A stretch of DNA of 64,000 nt, taken from assembly GCA_947495795.1 (NCBI GenBank), contig CANMAI010000003.1:62001-126000 (forward strand), read 5' to 3'. Below the pieces are notes generated by a model. That model worked only from the letters and a program-made list of their open reading frames with translations, was not told where the DNA came from and searched no databases. Made by a program: the position numbers and the translations under genes. Numbering within the stretch: the stretch's first letter is position 1; the number at the start of each line of letters is the position of its first letter. This DNA is from an uncultured Paracoccaceae bacterium. GTDB taxonomy: Bacteria; Pseudomonadota; Alphaproteobacteria; Rhodobacterales; Rhodobacteraceae. Below, piece by piece: positions 55,337 through 63,036 of this stretch.

Positions 55337-56290
55337 CTAGCCGCGCCGCCGCCGACGCCCCTCCCGCGCTCCCCGAGCGCCCGCTGCAACCTCACCTTCC
55401 GCAACAGGCGGTTTGTTGTGCTTGATCCATTCGGAGCCATGCGGATCATTGTTCATCAGGAAGTTGGCCGCGCGGATCGCCTCCATCTCCTGAGGCCGCA
55501 CCGGGTTCATAATTGCCGAGGTCATGCCGGATGCAATCGCCATCGGCAAAAACGCCGCATTGATCCCATGGCGGTTCGGCAGCCCAAAGGAGACATTCGA
55601 GGCCCCGCAGGTTGTGTTGACCCCAAGCTCGGCGCGCAATTTCCGCACCAGTTCAAACACTTGCAGCCCGGCCGTCGCCATTGCCCCTACGGGCATTACC
55701 AGAGGGTCCACCACGATGTCATGGGCTGGAATGCCAAAATCCGCGGCCCGCTCCACAATCTTCTTGGCAACCGCGAACCGCACGTCCGGGTCTTCCGATA
55801 TGCCCGTATCGTCATTCGAAATCGCCACCACCGGCACATTGTATTTCTTGACCAGCGGCAGGACGATCTCCAGCCGTTCCTCCTCACCCGTCACGGAGTT
55901 GAGAAGTGGTCGCCCCTCGCAGGCCTCAAGGCCGTTTTCCAGCGCGCCGGGCACCGAACTGTCGATACAAAGCGGCACATCCACCACCGCCTGAACCCTT
56001 TTTATCAGCTCTCTCATCAATGGAGGCTCGACGAAATTGTTGTCCGCATACCGTGCATCTTCGGCCATCTTGTTGGCAAAAACGGCCCCGGAGTTCACGT
56101 CCAGCATGGTGGCACCACACGCCACCTGCTCAATCGCATCCTTCTCGACAGTTGTGAAATCGCCCATCTCCAGTTCTGCCGCCAGCTTCTTTCGCCCTGT
56201 GGGGTTGATCCGCTCCCCGATCACGCAGAAGGGCTGATCGAAGCCGATGATTGCGGTCTTCGATTTGGATTCGACGATTGTTCTTGTCAT
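55337..56290 (-). CDS. Methyltetrahydrofolate:corrinoid methyltransferase
   Basis: A 317-residue pterin-binding TIM barrel of the AcsE/MtgA/MetH type, which moves the methyl group between a corrinoid protein and tetrahydrofolate. FCVIGERINPTGRKKL at the start and LDVNSGAVFANK, LCIDSSVPGALENGL and TCGASNVSFGLPNR match the pterin-binding strands. It would accept methyl groups delivered by the MttB-like enzyme via a corrinoid protein. The C-terminus ends in EGRRRRRG, like the RACo-like protein nearby. It lies 14 bases downstream of the MTHFR-like gene on the same strand. Confidence 0.88.
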   Translation of the reverse strand: MTRTIVESKSKTAIIGFDQPFCVIGERINPTGRKKLAAELEMGDFTTVEKDAIEQVACGATMLDVNSGAVFANKMAEDARYADNNFVEPPLMRELIKRVQAVVDVPLCIDSSVPGALENGLEACEGRPLLNSVTGEEERLEIVLPLVKKYNVPVVAISNDDTGISEDPDVRFAVAKKIVERAADFGIPAHDIVVDPLVMPVGAMATAGLQVFELVRKLRAELGVNTTCGASNVSFGLPNRHGINAAFLPMAIASGMTSAIMNPVRPQEMEAIRAANFLMNNDPHGSEWIKHNKPPVAEGEVAAGARGAREGRRRRRG

Positions 56291-56304
56291 TTTATGCTTT
56301 CTTT

Positions 56305-57234
56305 TCAGCCCTGTGCGGCCATGCGGCGCCGCTGTGCGCCAAACTCATCCATGAACTCGGCTGATCTGGTGATACCCCCCAGCGGGAAGACATGCACGTT
56401 CTCAATGTTGAAATCCGGGTTTTGCGCCTTGTGCTCGGCAAGATCGCGCAGAAAACTTTCAGGTGTAAACGGCAGCATCAGCTTCGTCAGATCCGCCGCC
56501 CGCCGTTGCAGAACCCGCAGCGAAGGCCCAACCCCGCAAGCCATCGCAAACTTGATCATCGTTTGCAGTTTCGCGGGCCCCGCGACTCCAATATGCACGG
56601 GCAATGTGATGCCTTCCTTTTGCAGCTTGTTCGCCCAGTCGATCACTGGTTTCGCCTCGAAGCAGAACTGCGTGGCAATCGCCATTTTTGCATCCGTCCG
56701 GCTCTGAAAGTCATTCTTCCAGCGCAGCGCTTTCATCACCTGAGTATCATCCCCAGAAGGATCAATATCCCTGTTTCCCTCCGGATGCCCGCCCACATGG
56801 ATGCGCTCAAACTCGTGCGCATCGAAGAGCCCGGTTTCCATCAGTTGCATACTGTCGGAGAAATCTCCCTGAGGTTCGGAAACGCCACCGGCCAGAAGCA
56901 ATGCCTGCCGCACACCTACGTCCTTGTAGGCCTTGATCCAGCTTTCCAGAACGGCTTGATTCTTGATGATCCGCGCGGGAAAATGCGGCATTACGGGGAA
57001 GCCTTCCTCCACCAGTCGCGCCGCCGTTGATACCATCTCCTCGATCGGAGTGCCGTCAATATGCGCCACGTAAACCCGCGTGCCGCTTGGAAGAATGGTC
57101 CTAAAATCTTCGATCTTTGCTGCTGTTCGCGGCATCACCTCAATGGAGAAGCCTTCGAGAAATGAGGGCATCGCACCTGTCTCTACGGGCTTCGGGCTCT
57201 GGGCCTTTCGGCCGAATGGGATAATCGAAGCCAT
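56305..57234 (-). CDS. Methylenetetrahydrofolate reductase-like protein
   Basis: A 309-residue member of the MTHFR (MetF) superfamily, divergent from standard MetF. FSIEVMPRTAAKI replaces the usual SFEFFPP start. It keeps YVAHIDGT, ATQFCFEA (cf. TQFFFD) and LPVHIGVAGPAKL (cf. VPIHPGI). It probably oxidises or reduces a methyl/methylene-THF in the corrinoid route. The ATG at 57234 has GGAG upstream. Same strand as the methyltransferase (14-base gap) and as the small 'virulence factor' family gene, giving a three-gene operon. Confidence 0.8.
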   Translation of the reverse strand: MASIIPFGRKAQSPKPVETGAMPSFLEGFSIEVMPRTAAKIEDFRTILPSGTRVYVAHIDGTPIEEMVSTAARLVEEGFPVMPHFPARIIKNQAVLESWIKAYKDVGVRQALLLAGGVSEPQGDFSDSMQLMETGLFDAHEFERIHVGGHPEGNRDIDPSGDDTQVMKALRWKNDFQSRTDAKMAIATQFCFEAKPVIDWANKLQKEGITLPVHIGVAGPAKLQTMIKFAMACGVGPSLRVLQRRAADLTKLMLPFTPESFLRDLAEHKAQNPDFNIENVHVFPLGGITRSAEFMDEFGAQRRRMAAQG

Positions 57235-57267
57235 GCGCTCACTCCACGTCAATTACAGGACCCCCAA

Positions 57268-57570
57268 TCAGGAATTGGCCCAACCATCATTTGCGATCAA
57301 CTGCTTGATCTTCTCCGAGTCGTACGCGCCCTCCAGCCGCGCGGCTTCCGCCTTTGCGACATCCGGTGCGTCACCTTCGACCTCATAGGGAGCTGCTTTG
57401 CGCCATTCTGAAAGATAGGCATCACTATCCTTTGCGCCAATCTTCATGGCGCACCGGTCGATCGCCTGCTCAAACCGCTCTGGCAGCGGTATCTTGGAGC
57501 CACGACGCCCCTTACCCACAATAACCTGAGCTGGGATATCACGCCAATATACGACCGTTACATCTGCCAT
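57268..57570 (-). CDS. Small 'virulence factor' family protein of methyl-transfer clusters
   Basis: A 100-residue protein of the small family labelled 'virulence factor' in Pfam, a name not supported by function here. VVYWRDIPAQVIVGKGRRG is the recognisable core. It occurs with MTHFR-like and corrinoid methyltransferase genes in Rhodobacteraceae and probably serves in that pathway. ATG at 57570 with GGAG upstream. First gene of the three-gene operon leading to the methyltransferase. Confidence 0.8.
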   Translation of the reverse strand: MADVTVVYWRDIPAQVIVGKGRRGSKIPLPERFEQAIDRCAMKIGAKDSDAYLSEWRKAAPYEVEGDAPDVAKAEAARLEGAYDSEKIKQLIANDGWANS

Positions 57571-57793
57571 GATTTCAAACTCCGCTTTCTCATCCCGCAG
57601 TATCGCCTTTACGTCAGCCAATCCGATCAAAACGCGACACGAGCTTTCTTGTTCGCGACCTTCTCACGAAGGCCTGAATTGGAAGTGAAGGCCTGAGATG
57701 TCAACTCAAATGCGTCGTTTTATAACATTGAACGGTCGGAAAATGTGCGTATAACAGCGTCAGCAAAACGCTTTGACGGTAGGAACCGACGCC

Positions 57794-58693
57794 ATGACCC
57801 CATTTGATCAACCGGACGTTAAGCGCCGCTCGCTTTCTTTTGAGTTTTTTCCGCCGCAATCCACAGAGGCGACGCTGAAGCTCTGGCGCTCGGTGGAACG
57901 GCTTGCCCCTCTTGATCCGACTTTCGTTTCCGTAACTTACGGCGCCGGCGGCACGACTCGAGATCGTACCAAGGCTGCGATCAGGACTATCAGGGACAGA
58001 GCCGGCCTCAACGTGGCAGGCCACCTAACCTGTGTTGGTGCGAGCCGGGAGGAGACGCTTTCTGTTGCGTCTGATTATTCTGCGATTGGTGTGAAGCGCA
58101 TCGTTGCTCTCAGGGGAGACCCGCCCAAGGGAGTGGACGCATTCACGCCTCACGAAGATGGATTTACGGGTGCTGTTGAGCTTGTTGAGGCTCTTGTGAA
58201 CAAAGGCTTCGACATTGCCGTTGGCGCGTATCCGGAGCGGCACCCGGAAGCAAAAACTGATGAAGACGATATCGTCTCGCTCAAGGCAAAGGTGGATGCG
58301 GGAGCAAGTTCGGCAATCACTCAATTCTTTTTCGATCCAGAGATGTTTTTGCGGTTCCGTGATCGATGCGAGAAGGCTGGCATCAACGTTCCGATCCATC
58401 CGGGCATCCTGCCAGTCGAGGATTTTACACGGATGACCCGCTTTGCAGGTGCCTGCGGCACAACAGTGCCTACGTGGATGCACGATGCCTTTGGTCGGGC
58501 AGAAGATGAGGCATCCGCCACGCTGCTTGCAACTGCAATTGCGTCGGATCATTGCGATACATTGATGCGGGAAGGATGTGAGCATTTGCATTTCTATACT
58601 CTCAACAAACCCGATCTCACCTATGATGTCTGCCGTGCGCTGGGGTTCGCCACGGCGGATCTTACGATGGCGAGCAGTGTAGGTGCCGCCTGA
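57794..58693 (+). CDS. metF: 5,10-methylenetetrahydrofolate reductase
   Basis: FAD-dependent reductase that makes methyl-THF for methionine synthesis; 299 residues, standard length. LSFEFFPPQ at the start, TYGAGGTTRDRT, LRGDPP, EDDIVSLKAKVDAGA and TQFFFDPEMFLRF are all textbook MetF. The ATG at 57794 begins the family core. Divergent from the MTHFR-like operon across a 223-base region with direct repeats. Confidence 0.95.
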   Translation: MTPFDQPDVKRRSLSFEFFPPQSTEATLKLWRSVERLAPLDPTFVSVTYGAGGTTRDRTKAAIRTIRDRAGLNVAGHLTCVGASREETLSVASDYSAIGVKRIVALRGDPPKGVDAFTPHEDGFTGAVELVEALVNKGFDIAVGAYPERHPEAKTDEDDIVSLKAKVDAGASSAITQFFFDPEMFLRFRDRCEKAGINVPIHPGILPVEDFTRMTRFAGACGTTVPTWMHDAFGRAEDEASATLLATAIASDHCDTLMREGCEHLHFYTLNKPDLTYDVCRALGFATADLTMASSVGAA

Positions 58694-58820
58694 ACAGCCC
58701 TCTTCGGGCGAGGCATCTCACGGAATTGTCGCACACAAGCTTGCGCTGCTGTAACTGGCTGATGTAGCGTCACATCAAAGGCCGGGCCGATGGGGCTTGG
58801 CTCAAGATTTGGTTGTTCAA

Positions 58821-59954
58821 ATGGCGCAGGATTCGTCTTTTTCTGCGCAGGATAGCATAATTCGCCCTCGCAAACGCGGGGGAAGGATGCCTGCGCAGTC
58901 GTCCGGCGCGCTCTATGCGGCGCTGGATCTGGGCACGAATTCGTGCCGCATGCTGATTGCGCGCCCCGAAGGCGCAAAATTTCGCATTGTTGATGCGTTC
59001 GCAAAGTCCGTGCGGCTTGGCTCGGATCTTGAACGAACGGGGTCTCTCTCCAGACCGTCTGCAGAGCGCACGATCCGGGCCTTGCAGGTTTGTGCCACTA
59101 AGCTGCGCAAGCTTGATGTACGCCACATGCGCCTAGTGGCAACAGAAGCCTGCAGGCGGGCGCGTAATGGGGCGAGCTTTCTCTCCCAGGTCGAGAAGCG
59201 CACAGGCCTGACGCTGGAGCTTATACCCCCCGATGAAGAGGCGCGTTTGGCCGTTATCTCCTGTGCGCCGCTCGTTACGGAAAATTCGGATCATGTTCTG
59301 GTTTTTGATATCGGCGGTGGCTCGACTGAGCTTGTATGGATCGACATTACCCATGTACCGCCTTCAGAGCGGGCGGCGGCAGTCATGCGGCTGCGCATGG
59401 AGAGGGATGCAAATGCGGTGGCAGGTGCCAAGCTGATCGACTTCATTTCAGTTCCGCTCGGCGTGGCAACGCTGCATGAGCGGTTTCACGATGTTGAGGA
59501 CGAAAGCGCGCGTTTTGCGCTTATGTCATGGTACTTTGAGGAGCAACTTTCGAAATTTCGCCCTTACGAAGATCTCGATATGCTGGATGGCGTGAATGGA
59601 TTTCAGATGATCGGAACGTCTGGCACCGTCACCACCGTTGCGGCTGCACATCTTGGCCTGAAGCGATATGACAGGCGGAAAGTGGACGGGATTACGCTGA
59701 CCGAGGCGCAGATTGATACCGTCATTGCGCGCATGATCGCACAGGGTGCTGAAGGGCGGCGCAACGATCCCTCTATCGGGCGCGACAGAGCAGAGCTGAT
59801 CATGTCAGGTGCCTCGATCCTGCAAACTCTACTGCGGATATGGCCAACCGACAAACTCGGCGTGGCGGATCGCGGTCTGCGTGAAGGGATGCTCTACTCG
59901 ATGATGGAAGCGACCGGCGCATTTCATCCAGAGGTACCGCATGACGGAACGTAA
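58821..59954 (+). CDS. ppx: Ppx/GppA family phosphatase
   Basis: Exopolyphosphatase or pppGpp phosphohydrolase, about 377 residues. The actin-like ASKHA fold is marked by [16 protein letters not shown] near residue 31 and [25 protein letters not shown] and the C-terminal [11 protein letters not shown] complete it. The start is unsure: ATG 58821 is listed; TTG 58797 and ATG 58887 are in frame. It overlaps rlmE by 14 bases, so the two are coupled, a common alphaproteobacterial pair. Confidence 0.88.
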   Translation: MAQDSSFSAQDSIIRPRKRGGRMPAQSSGALYAALDLGTNSCRMLIARPEGAKFRIVDAFAKSVRLGSDLERTGSLSRPSAERTIRALQVCATKLRKLDVRHMRLVATEACRRARNGASFLSQVEKRTGLTLELIPPDEEARLAVISCAPLVTENSDHVLVFDIGGGSTELVWIDITHVPPSERAAAVMRLRMERDANAVAGAKLIDFISVPLGVATLHERFHDVEDESARFALMSWYFEEQLSKFRPYEDLDMLDGVNGFQMIGTSGTVTTVAAAHLGLKRYDRRKVDGITLTEAQIDTVIARMIAQGAEGRRNDPSIGRDRAELIMSGASILQTLLRIWPTDKLGVADRGLREGMLYSMMEATGAFHPEVPHDGT

Positions 59955-60675
59955 AACGCCGAACCGCAACACATCGGGCCGAGGCCAGCGGGATCTGCGG
60001 GTCAGGGTCAAAACGGCCAAAGGTCGGAAACTCAGTTCGACCCTGTGGCTCGATAGGCAATTGAACGATCCTTATGTACAACGGGCCAAGCGGGAAGGGT
60101 TCCGCGGTCGTGCAGCTTTTAAGATACTGGAACTTGACGACAAGTTTCGCTTTCTTGTGCCGGGTGCGCGGGTGGTTGATCTCGGTGCAGCGCCCGGCGG
60201 CTGGGCACAGGTTGCCGTTGGGCGCATCAACTCCAATAGTGCCAAGAAGGGCAAGGCGGTTGGGCGCATCATCGGTGTGGACCTTCAGGAAATGGATCCG
60301 CTCGACGGTGCCGAGTTCCATGTGCTGGACTTTCTGGATGAAGGTGCGGACGGCAAGGTAAAGGAATGGCTCGGTGGTCCGGCTGATGTGGTGATGTCTG
60401 ATATGGCGGCCTCTGCGTCAGGCCATAAGCAGACCGATCATTTGCGAATCATGGCACTAGTCGAGGCAGCTGCCCATTTTGCGTTTGATGTGCTAGATCC
60501 GGGTGGCACATTTGTTGCCAAGGTGCTGGCTGGCGGGGCTGAGGCGGATTTGCTGCAGCTTCTAAAGCAAAATTTCGAAAAGACGACCCATGTGAAGCCT
60601 CCCGCGAGCCGGGCTGACAGTTCCGAGAAATTCGTTGTTGCAACAGGCTTCAAGGGCGGAGCGCCTGGGCCTTAG
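59941..60675 (+). CDS. rlmE: 23S rRNA (uridine-2552-2'-O)-methyltransferase
   Basis: RlmE/FtsJ heat-shock methyltransferase, 244 residues with a basic N-terminal extension. The SAM site is [15 protein letters not shown]. The catalytic K-D-K-E tetrad can be traced: Lys61 in AAFKIL, Asp in [10 protein letters not shown], Lys in FVAKVL and Glu in SSEKFV. It overlaps ppx at its start, and its last 26 bases overlap the tail of the convergent transporter gene. Confidence 0.95.
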   Translation: MTERKTPNRNTSGRGQRDLRVRVKTAKGRKLSSTLWLDRQLNDPYVQRAKREGFRGRAAFKILELDDKFRFLVPGARVVDLGAAPGGWAQVAVGRINSNSAKKGKAVGRIIGVDLQEMDPLDGAEFHVLDFLDEGADGKVKEWLGGPADVVMSDMAASASGHKQTDHLRIMALVEAAAHFAFDVLDPGGTFVAKVLAGGAEADLLQLLKQNFEKTTHVKPPASRADSSEKFVVATGFKGGAPGP

Positions 60676-61540
60676 CTCCGTTCCGCGTGATCAGCAAACC
60701 TGTGAAGATCAGCCCGAACGCTATGGCCATTCTGATCGTGAAAGCCTCATCCAGAAAGAGCACGCCGATCAGCCCTGCCCAGATCGGAATAATGTAGCCA
60801 ACGACGGAGACAAAGACCGGACCGGACCGGCGCACCGTATGGAAGCGGAGAAGTTGTGCCAGCCCCGTTTGAATAAGGCCGAGAACAGCCAGTGCGAGAA
60901 GAGGGGCGCCTCCTGGCATGGATGATGGTAGCTGAATGAGAACGAACGGAATGATCAGAAGGGAAGCAATTGTCTGCGCGCCAATTGTGGCGGTAAGAAG
61001 CGGCATTTCCGGCATCTTGCGGATGAGAATGGCGGATAATGCGTAGGAAAAGCTTGCAGAAAGGCATGCGAGCTGCCCCCACAACTGTCCGGCTTTGCCC
61101 AGATCGCGAAACGCATCAAACCCCACGAGCCAGAGCAAGCCGCAGAGACCTATGATGAACCCGATCCACTTGCGGAGGGGAATGGCTTCGGCGAGGAGTA
61201 TACGAGACAGGGCTAGGATAAAGAGAGGCCCGCCCGAGACATAGATTGCGGCGGTCGAACTGGGCACAGATTGTTGGCCCCATGCGAGGGCTGTGAAGGG
61301 AAACATCAGGCTGAACATTCCGAGCAGCCCGCACCAAACCCATTCCACGCGTCCGCTGGGAAGGCGCTCTTTAAAAACAAGAAGCGCTACTAAAATTGCC
61401 AGAAGTGAAAAGACGATACGCCCGCCTGCGATTACGACCGGAGAAAAGGCCTGGAGTGCGATCGTTGTGAGAAAAAAGGACGACCCCCAGATCAGGCTGA
61501 GCGCAAGAACGGCGCCGTAGGAAATCCAGTCGTTTTTCAT
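60650..61540 (-). CDS. DMT-superfamily (EamA) transporter
   Basis: A 296-residue inner-membrane protein with ten hydrophobic helices and two EamA repeats, each with the drug/metabolite exporter layout ([15 protein letters not shown] at the start; [18 protein letters not shown] in the second half). Probably exports a small metabolite; substrate unknown. Its 3' end overlaps that of rlmE by 26 bases on the other strand. Confidence 0.85.
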   Translation of the reverse strand: MKNDWISYGAVLALSLIWGSSFFLTTIALQAFSPVVIAGGRIVFSLLAILVALLVFKERLPSGRVEWVWCGLLGMFSLMFPFTALAWGQQSVPSSTAAIYVSGGPLFILALSRILLAEAIPLRKWIGFIIGLCGLLWLVGFDAFRDLGKAGQLWGQLACLSASFSYALSAILIRKMPEMPLLTATIGAQTIASLLIIPFVLIQLPSSMPGGAPLLALAVLGLIQTGLAQLLRFHTVRRSGPVFVSVVGYIIPIWAGLIGVLFLDEAFTIRMAIAFGLIFTGLLITRNGAKAQALRP

Positions 61541-61657
61541 GCGGCCCCTTTACGTCGGCAAAGCCCTATCGGCTTTTTGATGTGGATGACAGGCGCGGCT
61601 TGATCCCCTCCAATATGTCGCAGTAAGCACAAAGCCAGTGCAGTGGGAGTGGAACGC

Positions 61658-62833
61658 ATGGCTTTAAAAACAATTCCCGGATTTGACCGGATCGGAGAGG
61701 AAAACGCGTTCGCGGTGCTGGCCCGTGCCAATGCGCTTGCGTCAGAAGGGCGGGACATCATCAACTTGGGAATAGGGCAACCGGATTTCCCGACGCCTGA
61801 GCATATCGTAGAAGCAGCCGTAAAGGCCCTGCGCGACGGACATCACGGATATACGGCTGCCACCGGCATTCCCGCATTGAGGGAAGCTGTTTGTGCCGAT
61901 TTGGCACGCCGGCTTTGTGTGAACGTCCCGGCGGACAATGTGCTGATCGTACCGGGTGGCAAGGTGACGATGTTTCTGGCGATCCTCATGTTTGGCGAGC
62001 CGGGCGCGGAGATCCTTTACCCTGATCCGGGCTTTCCGATATACCGCTCCATGATCGAATTCACTGATGCCACACCCGTTCCCGTGCCGATCCGGGAAGA
62101 AAATGGGTTTGCGTTCTCTGCGGAAGAAACGCTTTCTCTTATCAATGAGAAAACGCGCCTTCTGATCGTGAATTCCCCGGCCAATCCGTGCGGTGGCGTG
62201 ACGCCCCGGCGTGAGATCGAGGCCCTTGTGGCCGGGCTCTCAGCCTGGCCCGATCTCGCAGTGCTTTCCGATGAGATATACGGGCAGATGACCTATGGCG
62301 AGGCAGCGCATGTTTCGCTATTGGAGTTCGAGCAAGTGCGCGACCGGCTGATTTACCTTGATGGCTGGTCCAAAACCTACGCGATGACGGGGTGGCGTAT
62401 GGGCTACTCTGTCTGGCCTGATGCCTTGTTTGATAAAGCCCGAAAAATGGCGGTTAATTCATGGTCTTGCGTGAATGCCCCAGCGCAATATGGCGCTATT
62501 GCAGCGCTGACGGGGCCACAGGACTGTGTGGCGGAGATGATGGCAGCGTTCGATGCGCGGCGGGCCGTTGTAGTTGATGGCCTGAATGCGATGGAAGGGG
62601 TGAGCTGCGTGATGCCAGAAGGTGCCTTTTATGCATTCCCGAATGTGGCGGATACGGGAATGGCCGCCAAGCAACTTGCTTCTGGCCTGCTGGAAGAGGC
62701 AGGCGTTGCAGTGATCGGGGGGCCTGATTTCGGGATCTTAGGTGAGGGTTACATTCGATTATCCTATGCAAACTCTCTTGAGAACATCGAGCGGGCTCTG
62801 GAGAAGTTCCGATCCTATCTGGATCGGCGCTAG
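61658..62833 (+). CDS. Class I/II PLP aminotransferase (aspartate aminotransferase-like)
   Basis: A 391-residue fold-type I aminotransferase. LGIGQPDFPTPEHIV near the start, NSPANPCGG, DEIYGQMTYG and SKTYAMTGWRMGY (aldimine Lys about residue 239) are typical of the aspartate/aromatic/alanine subfamily I-gamma. The amino donor and acceptor cannot be set by eye. The ATG at 61658 follows GGGAG; a GTG at 61643 is also in frame. Divergent from the exporter, which could move its product. Confidence 0.85.
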   Translation: MALKTIPGFDRIGEENAFAVLARANALASEGRDIINLGIGQPDFPTPEHIVEAAVKALRDGHHGYTAATGIPALREAVCADLARRLCVNVPADNVLIVPGGKVTMFLAILMFGEPGAEILYPDPGFPIYRSMIEFTDATPVPVPIREENGFAFSAEETLSLINEKTRLLIVNSPANPCGGVTPRREIEALVAGLSAWPDLAVLSDEIYGQMTYGEAAHVSLLEFEQVRDRLIYLDGWSKTYAMTGWRMGYSVWPDALFDKARKMAVNSWSCVNAPAQYGAIAALTGPQDCVAEMMAAFDARRAVVVDGLNAMEGVSCVMPEGAFYAFPNVADTGMAAKQLASGLLEEAGVAVIGGPDFGILGEGYIRLSYANSLENIERALEKFRSYLDRR

Positions 62834-62842
62834 ATCATCCCC

Positions 62843-62899
62843 GCACCCTACTCAGGCAGCGCGGGGCGGGCGGGTGGGCGCGCTGCCTGAGCAGGGTGC
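62843..62899 (+). terminator. Long hairpin with a G-quadruplex motif as loop
   Basis: Arms 62843-62863 and 62879-62899 pair over 21 positions with a single mismatch (A against C). The 15-base loop (62864-62878) is GGG, C, GGG, C, GGG, T, GGG: a perfect four-run quadruplex motif with one-base spacers. It lies 10 bases past the aminotransferase stop and about 140 bases before serC. No T run follows, so it may stop transcription by structure or serve another role. Confidence 0.75.
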
Positions 62900-62939
62900 C
62901 AGAATGATCTTGAAGGTATTCGCGGGCCAAGACTTCCTT

Positions 62940-63036
62940 TGATGTTGTGCATTGCAGCGCGCTTGCGTTAGAAGGCTGGTGGGCAGGTCGCCGTGTAAGG
63001 GCGAGCGGTGGCAGGCTCAGGAATTTCGCCCTGACG
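62940..63036 (+). ncRNA. Structured leader before serC, candidate serC RNA motif
   Basis: A conserved 'serC' RNA motif is known upstream of serC in alphaproteobacteria. Here the leader can form an outer helix CGTTAG/CTGACG (5' strand near 62967-62972; the 3' strand ends just before ATG 63037). It encloses a TCGCC/GGCGA hairpin near 62991 onward with loop GTGTAAG. The 3' strand would lie over the ribosome-binding region, so it could control translation. I cannot run a covariance model; the match to the known motif is by position and pairing only. Confidence 0.4.

Noticed and set aside
56305-57234. A duplicate metF
   Set aside because: It belongs to the MTHFR superfamily but has lost the standard MetF start and flavin wording, so it is listed as MTHFR-like rather than as metF.
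57701-58024. Minus-strand frame overlapping metF
   Set aside because: Antisense shadow of metF without start context or family features.
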